Assembly: GCA_029931535.1 (NCBI GenBank)
Contig: JAQPZY010001346.1
Span: 806,001 to 870,000, forward strand
Direction: 5' to 3'
Source: Margaritifera margaritifera
Lineage: Eukaryota; Mollusca; Bivalvia; Unionida; Margaritiferidae
Length of the DNA stretch: 64,000 bases
In this document: positions 12,762 to 25,149 of the stretch, in pieces
How positions within the stretch are numbered: the stretch's first letter is position 1
How the letters are laid out: the number at the start of each line of letters is the position of its first letter
The notes under the pieces: generated by a model
What the model saw: only the letters and a program-made list of their open reading frames with translations
What the model was told of the DNA's origin: nothing
Database searches by the model: none
Program-made: the position numbers and the translations under genes

Positions 12762-14679
12762 CACACGGCTTTATTAATTTTTATTTATGTATGCTCTTCC
12801 CAATGTTTAAATTACATTTACTTAAACGTTTGGACCAGGAAGAAAATGCATTGCTTAAAATTAGAATGCCATTTTTTACTTGTGTTTGTCCTACAAATGC
12901 AAATATCGGGAACTTCATGATGCATTCCGTTACATTTCACCGGACTCTCATCCCCAAATTAAAAAACTCAAACTGCAATTCCTGTACATTAACTCATAAG
13001 AACACAAATTACTCGGAATCTTTTAATTAAACGTTTATTTGATTCACAGCCATGTGACGCAAACAAGATATCACGTAGCATTGTTTAGATAAACGTTTCC
13101 GATCTTTGTGTCAGATTCATAGGTTGCACGTAGAGAGATAAAAATTTATCAATATCTGTGATTTATTTCCACTCATTCTTTGAAATAGATTATTTTCAAG
13201 TATTTACTGGTATTCCAGAGTCATCCTCGGCACTTACGTAACTATTTACATTTTCCCTCTAACATAAATCGGAAATACTATGATTTTGTTTTGTAATTTC
13301 TTGGGACATGAAGTTAATTGAGTACACTTCTTTTACGGATTCTTTTGTCTCTTACTAGGCATTAATTACCTGATCAGGGGCTTTTTAATAGGGCTGTGTA
13401 TCGCCTCTGATGTCACGATACGATGTATCACATGTCGCGGTACGATTTATATGGCAATGCATACTTTGTGCTGATTTCTATATGAACAACTTATAGTTAG
13501 CCTGACTTTGTCATAAAAATTAATTACGATCTTAGCTCTTGCTCCCCGTATATTTTACTCCATTATATTTCACTGTCAAAAATTGACACAGCTTAATAAA
13601 ATCTCTGACATCAAATTAGCAAGGTGATACGAGTGTCAAAGATTTCACATACTCACATAATTACTTTAAGTGCTGTGCGTATTGCGATACGGGATGATGA
13701 TGCGATATATCATATCACCATCAAATATTTAATTTACCTATGGGTTATATCATAAATTTGCAGACATCAGAGTAAAAAGTCACATGAAAATTAACGACTT
13801 ATTAGCATTAAAAAGTGAGTTCTATATAACATTTAAGGCGGAGGTTATTTTTACTTCTCAATATAAGACAGAACATAACATAACAAATTGAAGAAAATAC
13901 AGAACGATGGGTACTTACTTCATTTCTTATCATGTTAGCGTGTCAGAGAGACTGGTAATCACATTATGTATGCAGGTAAAAAAACGAAACAGCTTAAATG
14001 TGTAGAGATAATTGTATAGAGAAGTGAGTCCTTAACAAGAAGAGTTAAGAGTTGTGGCTGATATATTAAACTGTAACAAGTATTAAACTAAGCTGGCAAG
14101 TATTGATGGTGTATTGACTTAACCTGAGACCATATAAATTACCACAACCACTAGGAAAATATTAGAGAGTAGGCATATAGAAGGATGATATTGCTCAAAC
14201 AATGCTGCTGAATGCATTCCTTGCATATTTAAAATGTGAAATTATCAGTTGTGCAGAAGCAATACAGAAACCTAAGGATTCAGTTTTAAACTACAAATAT
14301 TAAACTATCAATAGGTCGTGCAGTTCATTGGCATGAAAGAAAGGATCCGCAAACATCAGGGATAAGGTACAGAGAAATAAGGATAGCCTAATTTTAATGG
14401 CACTGAGCTCTTAAATGATGATAATGGTCCTGTACCACCTGTCATTTATAATAGATACAGAGATTGTGCATAGAGTTAAACAAATGTGCGTGAGTACTAC
14501 TTTATTACTGAAAAGTTACACTACTCAAGGATGGTTCTCTTCTCTATCGCAAAAAAAAAGACGTTTGAAAAGTTTGATCTACAGATTATCCATGAATTTA
14601 TCGATGTCAATTTTGTTCTTAATATGTGAAGCATTGTATTCTATGCAAGAAGAAAATGTCATGGCATAACATACTATAT
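12758..14679. other. Non-coding AT-rich region
   Basis: No gene recognised. Around 13380-13740 there are several imperfect copies of a GCGATACG/CGATACGATG-like motif, possibly an old MITE, but the ends could not be defined. Confidence 0.35.
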
Positions 14680-14779
14680 CAGTGGTTCACAAACCCCGAA
14701 TCGCGACCCAACTGGTACTGCATTTTGGGTCGCAAAAGATGGTATTTAGGGTCGCGATCAAAACAGTTTGGGAACCACG
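14680..14779. mobile_element. Short hAT-like MITE remnant
   Basis: Left end CAGTGGTTCACAAAC and right end GTTTGGGAACCACG are near inverted repeats, and GGTCGC-type motifs recur inside. This is the layout of small hAT-derived elements. No clear 8-bp duplication is visible. Confidence 0.5.
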
Positions 14780-15034
14780 ACACTAGATCTTTTGAATCTC
14801 AGAGTACATACTAGAGTTTTGTACGCAGTACACTGGATATGGGTTATATGGTCACTTTTAGAAGAACCACATGTGTTACCTGTAATTTATGTGCAAGAGA
14901 AAGCAAATAATATGGAGATGTCACAATATACGTCTAAAAGGACAGAAAACAATTTTTTTTTAAATCTAAAAATAAGCTAGAATTGCATGTAAAAAAAATG
15001 TAGTGCAAAAGTAAGTACAGTAGTTATATGCAGA

Positions 15035-15235
15035 GGTATTGATGTGTAACAGTAGTGATGTGAAAACGGATTGATGTGTAACAATAGTGATTGTGCAAAC
15101 GGATTGAGGTGCAATATTAGTGATGTGTAATTGTATTGGTGTGCAACAGCAGTGCTGTGCAAATATATTGATGTGCAACGGTAGTGATATGCAAACGTAT
15201 TGATGTGCAACGGTAGTGATGTGCAATTGTGTATA
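15035..15235 (+). repeat. Minisatellite, about 31-bp unit
   Basis: About six to seven diverged copies alternate CAACAGTAGTGATGTG with CAAACGTATTGATGTG. Confidence 0.8.
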
Positions 15236-15243
15236 TTTTCGAG

Positions 15244-15495
15244 TTATCTTTTCTCTACTAATGTGCAGTTGTTGCAAACCATATTACCATATTCCAGAAT
15301 GGGTTGCATACAAAACGTAAATATAATTTCTAAAGTTTTCCTGTTAAGTTGAAATTTGAGTTTACGCATTACATTAATTCTTGACCATGCCTTTTCATTT
15401 ATACAGTCTATTTGTTTGTGCCATGAGCAGTCATTTGAGAGAAAAGCTCCAAGATGTTTGTGCGCGTCAACTTCTTTAATTCTGTGGTTGAGCAT
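15244..15495 (-). pseudogene. LINE reverse transcriptase C-terminal fragment
   Basis: The frame reads HKHLGAFLSNDCSWHKQI, then KLKFQLNRKTLE and PILEYGNMVCNNC. This matches the region after the catalytic motif of non-LTR RTs and resembles 29761-30012 (HRHLGIILSGDATWHPHV). It is truncated on both sides. Confidence 0.7.
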
Positions 15496-15992
15496 TTATA
15501 GTGGTAGATGGAAGGGTTCATTTATTTTCCTAGAAATTGTCAAGGATTATGTTTTAGAAAGGTTGAACGATACGAGCCAACTATTTGGCCACTGAGAGAT
15601 TTTTTCCAAGTCAGAGTTGAGGTTATGAGCTGTTACGACGGGATTATCTACGATTACAAAGATACTTGTGAATGTATCATAGATGTATGTTAATTGATTA
15701 ATTCATGGAAATTCTTTTCACCCAGATCAATAATATAAAGAGATCATACTTAAAATTGTATATAAGATATCTTATAAAGTATAAAAGAAAATTGACCTGT
15801 CACATATTTCTGGCTTTTCTTTTTGGATAGTGGATTGTCAGTCTCTTTGAGGGACTCTTGTTTACTTGATGCCTGCAAGAACAATGGCTATTTCTGCCAC
15901 AGGCATTCATTGTACCTGATTTACTGATCTAGGACTAGATTAGTGTTAATTTTGCACCCTGTTCTTAAAGCAAATGGGCTCTTAAGAAAATG

Positions 15993-15994
<2 letters not shown>

Positions 15995-16072
<78 letters not shown>
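15995..16072. repeat. (AT)n microsatellite
   Basis: An uninterrupted AT dinucleotide run of about 78 bp. Confidence 0.97.
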
Positions 16073-16073
<1 letters not shown>

Positions 16074-16079
<6 letters not shown>

Positions 16080-18699
16080 GTTTGTACTGTCTGGTATTGT
16101 GTCTCGCCCACAAGCTCACCCCATTGTACTTTGGCCACAATATCCAGCAGTACAATATATCAATAATATGTTCCACTGATAATTCAACTGAGTCTTCTGA
16201 TTGGAACCAAAAAAGGTGATCTCACGACATTTTCAGAAAGATTGGATCTTTAAAATTTCCCAGGCTTTTTGAGGAAAACGGGGGGGGGGGAGGGCATGAA
16301 ATGTCTTAATAGTAGCCACTAGATGTAAGTTCTTTTTTTTAATGGTAAATTGATAATGCCTCCCCCCCTCCAAATTTTCAATGTCACCTCAAAATTGTGC
16401 AGAGAGATTCTATGTTCCCTAAACATTCTTACTTAGACACAGCACTGAGTACAAACTATAATCTATTCTTCTTCTTTGTCTTCTTCTTCTTATTATTATT
16501 ATTATTTCCACAGATCAAGCTGTATGATGGCTGCTAACAAGTATGATACATGTATAACTGATTAGGGAACTCACAAGAACGATTCACCTGGATTCAGAAT
16601 TCAAGATTCTGATTCATCATGAGGTTTATTTTTAAAAAATGTTTGCATCTTGTATAATGTTGGGTATATTTAGGTCATTTGACATACATGTATTCAGCAT
16701 GTTATCTTACGTCATTTCAACTCTTTCCATTATTGAAAATTCTAAGAAAAATAATTCATATTTATTAAAACATACAGGCTTTGCATCCTTATATGCTGTT
16801 TTACATTGACCTGTACTTGTGGATTTTTAAAAACAGTGTTAGTAATTGCAGTAGAGAAACATAATAAATGAGCATTAAATTTTGAAGACTTTGCATGGAA
16901 TAATAGTCTGTTTAAAATTTAATTAAAAGAGAGACATTACATTTTGTTGTCATATTATGTAGGTAGCCTGTTTAATGTATTTACTTAATTTTTTTATATA
17001 TTTATTTGGCATCATGGCAAGCAGTAACTTAGAAACATTAGCACCAAAAATGCTGGTTGTTTGGCTGGACTTAGACTTTGAGTCACTTTGCCTGATTAAA
17101 ATTCTTAGCTATCCTCAGCTACCCTCCAGAATTGGATTTTTCTACCTCTGTTATAAATGAGAGCTTTATTGAAATGTAGGAATTGCCAAAGGTTTTTTTT
17201 CTTACTTTTTTAACTCATAAATCCTTGTCTCAATTAACCTTTTGAAATTAATTTAACGAAATTTAATTCATCTTCAAATCTAAAAATAAAGTTTAGTTCA
17301 TTGACAAGGCATTCAATATACTGTTTTTGTTACAAAGCTGTTAGTGTGACTAGCTCCATATATCTTGATCAACTTTTATATCAATGCAAATTTTAGTGAA
17401 GTTTAATTTGTAACAATAATAAAAGAAATTCATACATTATTTACATTTAAGACTAATACATGTAATCAATGACATTTTTTGAAACAGATTACAAGAATCC
17501 ATTATTTGTGATGCTTGTTAGTGTACAAGTTTTTAGTTCAACTCTGAGAAATTTCTTGCAGTTTTATTAGTTGTAGTGTTACTTTAAGACATGGTATGGA
17601 TGATACATGGCCCAATTGAGCATTACATTTCTAAAATTTTGTCCTCAAATTGAGATTTCAAAGTATCTTCATTATCCCAGCTAGAATCTGGACAGGTGCT
17701 TGTCCTCCCAAAAGGGCACAGAATATGTAAAAAGTATGGAAAAGGGCACAGAGCACATGAAATTGTTGAAAAATGGCATTAATCATAACAGCATAATAAA
17801 GGCATGGTGAAAATTAGAGGCATGAAAAATGGCAGGATGTCATGCCCCCCTGTACCTGCTTAGCAGGGACACTGATCGTGCTTACATTACTTTTGACAAT
17901 ACAAAGGTTTTGTTCATTAGTAAAGGTAGTTTTGAAAATGAAAAAAGTTTTGAATTTGTGTGTGGGGTTGTGGTGGTGGTGGGGTCTTTCATGCATAAAG
18001 AGTTGAAGAATTCCTCCAATTTGATGAAACCCTTGCATTTTTACCAGTGCCCCAAAAAAGACTCATTTGAGGTGAATTAAAGTTATTTAGTCTGAGTATG
18101 TATTCTTGTTATCTGCTTAATTGTCAGTTTAAAATGAACTGTTGCTGACCAGTTAGTAAGATATATATTTTAAAATTTATTTTCACAGAGAAAATTTGAA
18201 TGAATAATTAAAACAAGGTTTAGTTAGTGGCCAAATGACATCATTTGCTTACAAAATTGTGGAACATTTTATGGCCTTGCCTAGACATGAATATCTTTGG
18301 AAAATGTTGGGTAAAGTGGTTCATTGGTGGGGTAAATTCATTACATGGTTTGTTGATGCCTGGTACATGTAACTTCTCTACTGACCCACTACTATTCTGT
18401 ACCCTATTACTAACAAATCAATTGACACTATTTGACTCAGAACACTTGTTCACTGGATTTTAAATTGTGCTTTTACTTCTCTCTTATTGTTTCACAGGTC
18501 TAGATAGATTATTTAACTAAAAAGTTTATATTTCAGCAGCAATATCAGTTTCAGATGGCACAACTTAAATTTGTCTTAACTGAATTTACAGAGCTCTTTT
18601 AAGGCATTTTAAGCAGGGTGACTTTCATTCACTTAACCTGCTTATTAGCTGTGATATATGGCTACTTTTATTGTTCATTGCACCTTGATAGCAGGTGTT
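16074..18699. other. Non-coding region
   Basis: No convincing exon or mobile element was found. A G-run at about 16280 and short simple repeats occur. Confidence 0.35.
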
Positions 18700-19350
18700 G
18701 ATTGAAGAAAATCTGTAGCAGTCCCATCCATAGCAATGTCAGATGAAGAAAATCTGTAGCAGTCCCATTCATAGCAATGTCAGATGAAGAAAATCTGTAG
18801 CAGTCCCATCAATAGCAATGTCAGATGAAGAAATTCTGTACCAGTCCCATCCATAGCAGTGTCAGATGAAGAAAATCTGTAGCAGTCCCATTCATAGCAA
18901 TGTCAGATGAAGAAAATCTGTAGCAGTCCCATCAATAGCAATGTCAGATGAAGAAATTCTGTACCAGTCCCATCCATAGCAGTGTCAGATGAAGAAACTC
19001 TGTAGCAGTCCCATCCATAGCAATGTCAGATGAAGACATTCTATAGTAGTCCATTCTATAGCAGTGTCAGATGAAGAAAATATATAGCAGTCCTATCTAT
19101 AGCAGTGTCAGATGAAGAAAATCTATAGCAGTCCTATCTATAGCAATGTCAGATGAAGAAACTGTGTAGCAGTCTTATCTATAGCAATGTCAGATGAAGA
19201 AAATTGGTAGGAGTCCCATCCATAGCAATGTCAGATGAAGACATTCTGTAGCAGTCCCATCCATAGCAATGTCAGAAGAAGACATTCTGTAGCAGTCCCA
19301 TCTATAGCAATGTCAGATGAAGAAAATCTGTAGGAGTCTGATCTATAGCA
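18700..19350 (+). repeat. Minisatellite, about 41-bp unit
   Basis: About 15 tandem copies built from AGCAGTCCCATCCATAGCAA and TGTCAGATGAAGAAAATCTG, with substitutions increasing toward the right end. Confidence 0.95.
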
Positions 19351-20029
19351 ATAATAAGTATTATGATAAACATTTTTATACTTTACTCCATCAATATCTC
19401 AAATTTAAATGTTTATTTTGGAAGGGATGGATTCTTTTCAAAATTGTACAATGCGTTACTTTCTCCAAATTAAGGGAATAAATACAGAAAGCTTTATATT
19501 TTAATTTGTAGAAATTCTGTCATCTACCTTCCCTTATCTTGTAATATTTTACTCATAAACTCTATTTTATTATTATTATTAGTTTTTTTGTACTTATTAT
19601 TTGAATGTATTATCATAAGTTTATTTACATTCATATGTGATACTTTTAATGGTGACACTGAAACTAAAAATAGTTATATATTATTATTAAAGATGAGTAT
19701 ACTAAAAATGTTTATATTTTTTTTCTGACACGATGCAATGTTTTTCAACATATTTTAATTTTCAGCTTGTGTGCTGTAAGCAGTGATTATGTAAGTACCA
19801 TGTATATAAAGCATGTCTTTGAGGCAGGTGAGCACATTTTGCAAGCTCATTTGCTCACACAAACTGCACTAATGCTGCTAACTGTCAGGGTCCAAAATAC
19901 TTTTATAGAAAGTCAACAAGTCCTGCTTAATATCGATGCTTACTATTTAAGGAGCATATATTTTTTACCCTAAAGCTAGCTTTTTGTGCTGCTTATTAAT
20001 GTAGCTATTAGCATCTTTTATATATTAAA
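19351..20029. other. Non-coding AT-rich region
   Basis: No feature could be supported here. Confidence 0.35.
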
Positions 20030-20160
20030 TTGCATATCAGCGCACTTATTTTTCTTGCTTATCAGCACCCTATGCATTCTTTTTCTCTGCATATCTGCAC
20101 CCTTAACATGCTTATTTTTCCTTGCATATCTGCACATTTAGCATGCTTATTGTTTCCTTT
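20030..20160 (+). repeat. Short tandem repeat, three to four diverged copies
   Basis: Repeated GCATATC(A/T)GC(G/A)C followed by a T-rich spacer ending in TTTTTC. Confidence 0.6.
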
Positions 20161-21869
20161 CTTTCATAGAAAAGGGAGAATGGGGAGAACATTAAATGTG
20201 ACCTTTCCTTCTTTCTTTTACATTCATCTATCCCACTTTTTCATTTCCACACAATAGCTCCCTTACTGGATTTCAAACAAATTTAGTATGCAGCTAGAAC
20301 TGATGCGACCTCTGAGTTTGGTTGCAAGCGTTGTATATCATCGTCACAATAACTCCCTCCCAATTTCTGGTTTACAATACTTATATATGACAGTACATGC
20401 ACATGACAGCACAGACAGATCTGGTATCACATAATCCGTGTTTACTAAAATGCAAACAATTGCAAAATTAATTTACACAAAGGCATAAAGATATGATTGT
20501 TTATCCATCTGACAACTGTTCTTGTACATTATAAATTCACAAACAGCAAATTTGTTATTTGTTTTTTCCAACACTTGTGCTCAATGAACATATTTTTTTT
20601 CTTGGTCAAATTAATATGAACAACTTTAGTTTGACTTTTCAGGATTTTCAGTATATGACTACATTCAAGGGATGAAATGAGATTTAAAGGAGCTTTTACT
20701 GGTAATTTGGTTGTCAGTACTAATTACTTCACTATGTAAAATTTTCAGAGACATGTACAGTTTCTTGATGTACTGTTATTTGCTGTGTACAGTTTCTTGA
20801 TGAATTGTGATTCATTGTGTACAGATTCTTAGATTGATAGTAACCTTCAATAAATCATTAATTAGCATTTTATTTCCAGGCAAGATATTAATGCTGGTAG
20901 CAATGTCACGAACATAAATTTTGTGGCCAAACTATAGATACTGTTATTTTACCTCCAGATAAAGCAGTCATCTCCCAGAAATCAATTGCAAAGGGTCAGT
21001 TTGTGTTGGAGCATCTAGGAACATTGCTGTCATACAATATTGGCATTATGAGACAAAATGACAAAGACAGGAGATAACTGAAAAGTCAGCTGCTTTTTTT
21101 TTAATAAGGGTGATAAGATGTGGTTAGTAAAGTTCATAGTATTTAATATAGGGTTAATGAGTATTTAGCTGTGTACAAACTTATTCCACAGCAGAGAAAA
21201 ATTAAATTTTTGGGGCACAAACCAGCTGGAAGTAACCAATCGAAGTACACCACTCCCTTCCTATTTGGCCCCTCAAACAAAATATAACACAGTCTCTTTT
21301 ATAAGGTGGGTTGGGTCACAATTGGGACAGTGTTTTACAAAAATCTAGTCCGGTTATTTTAATTCCTTTTGCACTTTTATGAGTTGTAGACATTTTGAGT
21401 TGGAGGCATATATGTGTCACATGCATCAGTGCACTGTACAAATTTAAATCTAGATATTTCCCATATTTTTATGCCCCCACTGCTACATGTACTCTATTTT
21501 ATTCTTGGGCTGATTGCACAAAACCACTCAACATAGACGAACAAAAGTTTTCAGGCTATTACAACAATTTTCAATTTTTTTACATATTTTAGAACTTTTT
21601 ATCTCCTCATCAACTTATGATACATTCATACAAAAGTAACACAGCCACACCACAACTGTATCACTTTGTCCTAATTTTCAAGCTTGACTAACTTTTGTAT
21701 TTTCAATTATTTGTTAATTACACCCTCGATATCCGTGATCCTGTTTCACCTATACAGTTGTATTTATAAAATCGGTATGTAGATACATCTGGATGAAAGT
21801 AACTCAATCGTACAAAAACTAGGTGATTGTGACCTAATTTGCACACTTTGATGGTCATATTGACATGGG
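20161..21869. other. Non-coding region
   Basis: No supported gene. The imperfect motif TGTACAGTTTCTTGATG appears twice near 20754-20804. Confidence 0.35.
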
Positions 21870-22460
21870 GTTTTCAGTAGAAGACTTCTTATGATGTCTA
21901 GTTGGTCCTAAATGAAAATGGTGCCAATCCGATATCCAATATGACCACCATGATGGCCATCTTGAATATATTCTTATTGCTTCTCCTCCTGAACCAATGG
22001 TTTTTGTATTGACATGGTGTTTTCACTAAAGACTTCTTGGGATGTCTGGTAGGTTGTAAATGAGAATGGAGCAGCAGTAGCTAAATTGTTACAGAGTCAG
22101 ACTCTTAATCTAAGGGTAGCGGTTTCAACACCTGCCCAGGCCAGCCGGGGTAGGCTGCTTCAGTGTGTCCTTGGGAAAGGACATTAGCTCCCATGTCTAT
22201 TGCATGGTATAGCCAATAATGTGTTAAAAATGCCATTAATAACCGCAACCAACACAAATGAAACTGATGACAATCTGACAGCCAACATGGTCATCATGGT
22301 GACCATCAGCAAAATCTTGTTCAGACTACTTCTTCTAAACAGTTAGCCACAGAAACATGAGGTTTTCACTAAAAGATTTATTGGTCCTACACAAAATTGG
22401 TGCTGATCTGACATTCCAGTATGGTCACCATGGTGGCCATCTTTAAATCAAATTATCACT
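21870..22460 (+). repeat. Diverged satellite block 1
   Basis: Copies carry ACTTCTTATGATGTCTAGTT, TAAATGAAAATGGTGC, CCAATATGACCACCA and GGCCATCTTG. Unit spacing is roughly 120-150 bp. The array is interrupted by SINE copy 3. Confidence 0.75.
22066..22260 (+). mobile_element. tRNA-derived SINE, copy 3
   Basis: The fullest copy. It has a tRNA-like head with A-box-like TAGCTAAATTG and B-box-like GGTTTCAACACC, then CCTGCCCAGGCCAG, a body shared with copies 1 and 2, and the tail AACCGCAACCAACAC. It lies inside a satellite block. Confidence 0.75.
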
Positions 22461-23589
22461 ACTTCTCCTGAGGTTTTTTATTGGGGGAAAACATTATGGA
22501 GATACTCCCTTGCTCTCTAAGACAAATCATGTTTTAAAGTCACAAAAATTCCTTATACAAATTTAAAAACTAAACAAAATGATCTTTTGATGTTTCATTT
22601 ATGTTAAAATAAAAATTGCAATCTCATTTGTTTGTGTTGTTAGTAAAATTCAGAGATAATTTATGTAAAATATACCAAAAGAATATGTCTTTCATTCTTC
22701 AGTATTATTCTGGGTTTCAGAAACCAATCTCTTTGGTGACAAATACGAATTAAAAATGGACTTGTCATTGTATGCAAATGTTATGCTTATTGCAGCATTG
22801 ATTCAATATTATCCAGACAATTTGGTTGCCTCATTCAACAGAGCAATAATGACACTAATGACTGTTAAGAGAAGTTCTTGTTCTAAATGGGCAACCTCAT
22901 GTAATATACAGGGCATCAAGGGAGATTTTCATTATACGTCATAAAGGAAATGGTGATGAAACCACTGATTAAAGGAAGACTGGCACTAAATGGGATAAAG
23001 AAAAGCAGACATTGGGTCTAATCATTACCAGTACTGGGGTAATTCAAATTTGTTCCAATACGTGTAGCTTTAATTGTGACATCATAAAGTGACATTCAAT
23101 CTGGTTTACACTAGATCACACCTCTTGGTTTGCCTGATCTAAAAATGTCCACATACTTTAACATTGATTTTGTTGTATTTCTTGGTCAACAAGGAGCGAA
23201 TTAAAATGAATAATCATCATTTAAAGGTATTTGTAATCAAATTCTACAAAATTACACCTATAGCTTAAAAAGTCTGTACCTAATGACTGCATGACCTTTT
23301 TGAAATTTTGCACTTTAGAGTTTGTGCTCTTTTTAACTTGGAGCTGGATGTAGTGTATGACAGAATATTATGAATGCAACTAGTGTCAGTTTTCAATAGA
23401 TTACCGTCAAACTTTATACATGTAATGTTCATCAGCTGAAGATACACATATCAATAAATCTCTGTGCTGTCACAATTTTGTGTTTGAATTATTGTCAATC
23501 TTGTCCTGCAGCTGAATGCATTATAAGACAGACTCTTGTGAAAGTAACTTGTAGCTTTTAGCTCTACTGGTCATAAACCAGAGGAGCTT
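22461..23589. other. Non-coding region
   Basis: No gene, RNA or mobile element could be supported. Confidence 0.35.
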
Positions 23590-24780
23590 TTGGGATAGCC
23601 TGTTGTCTGTCATCTGAAATCTGTCCATCCATGAGCACAAGTTTGTTATTGGTACTCCTCCTAAACTACATGAAGGATTGCCATGAAACTTTACACACAC
23701 ATTCATCCCAAGGTCTAGTTGGTCTGAAATGAAAATGGTGCTGCTCAAACATCTAATATGGCCACCACAGCAGCCATCTTGAAAATCTTGTTATCACTAC
23801 TCCTCTTGAATGGATTGTCATATTAACATGGGGTTTCACCAAAAGACTTCTTATGATGTCTAGTTGATGCTAAATGAAAATGGTGCTGATCTGTTATCCA
23901 ATATGGCCACCATCTTGAAAATTTTATCACTTCTCCTGAATGGAAAATTATATCAACATGGGGTTTTCAACAGAAGACATCTTACAATTTTTAGTAAGTC
24001 ATAAATGAAAAGTTGCAGCCTAGACATCCAATATGGCCTCCAGAGTAACCATCTTAAAAATCTTGTTATTGTGACTCCATCTGAATGAATGGTTCTATCA
24101 ACATGAGGTTTTCACTAAAAGACTTCTTATAGTGTCTAGTAAGTCCTAAATGAAAATGGTGCCAATATGACATCCAATATAGCCACCACAGCAGCCATCT
24201 TGAATTTTTTTTATTGCTGCTCCTGAATGGAAAGCCAAAACAGCATGGGGTTTTCACCAGAAACCTTCTTATGGTGTCTAGTTGGTCTTAAATAAAAATT
24301 GTACTGATCTAATATCCAGTATGGCTGATATATCTTATTGCTACTTCTAGATGGAAAGTCATATCAACATTGGGTTTTCACCAGAAAACTTCTTATGATG
24401 TCTAGTTGGTACTAAATGAAAATGTTGCCGTTCTGACAATCCAGTTTGGCCACCATTGCAGCCATCTATAAAATCTTGTTATTGCTGAACCTTCTAAATG
24501 GAAAGTCATATTCACATGGGGTTTTCACCAGAAGACTAATAATGATATCTAGTTGGTCCTGAATGAAAATGATGCTGATCTGACTTTAAATATGGCTGCC
24601 TCAATGAACATATTGAAAAAATTTCACTAATTTTACTGAATGGATGGTCATATCAACATGGGGTTTATGCCAAAAGTCTTCTAATGGTGTCTAGCTTATT
24701 CTAAAAATGAAACTGCTGCCAATCTTACATCAAATATGGCTACCACAATAGCTAATTAGAAACACTTATTGCTTAAGAAT
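23590..24780 (+). repeat. Diverged satellite block 2
   Basis: About seven more copies of the family at 21870: GGGGTTTTCACCAGAAGACT, CTTCTTATGATGTCTAGTTG, AATATGGCCACC and CAGCCATCTTGAAAATC. Identity between copies is visibly low, so this is an old array. Confidence 0.8.
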
Positions 24781-25149
24781 ATCAGAAATGGTTTCAACAC
24801 TCAGCAGTTAATAAGAAGAAATGGACTTATTTTGAATTCCTGGAAATTCTTTTCAGATAGATGGGCATCAATCCCTTCGGGGGACTATTGTTTATGGATC
24901 GCAGTACATATTATGGGCATCATCTAAAGATGCTATATGGACCAAATTTTGTGCCTCCGTGACTTTTAGCTTATAGAAGAAGAGCTTATGTGATATTTAT
25001 TGTCCATTTTCCATTGGCACCATTTACATTTAGGGCCAACTAGACATCATAAAAAGTTTCCTTTATACAATAGGGTAATTATGCTTCCTTTCACAGAAAG
25101 TGGCATTTCCCAATTAAAAAATATATTATTAAATACAATGTTCTAAAAT

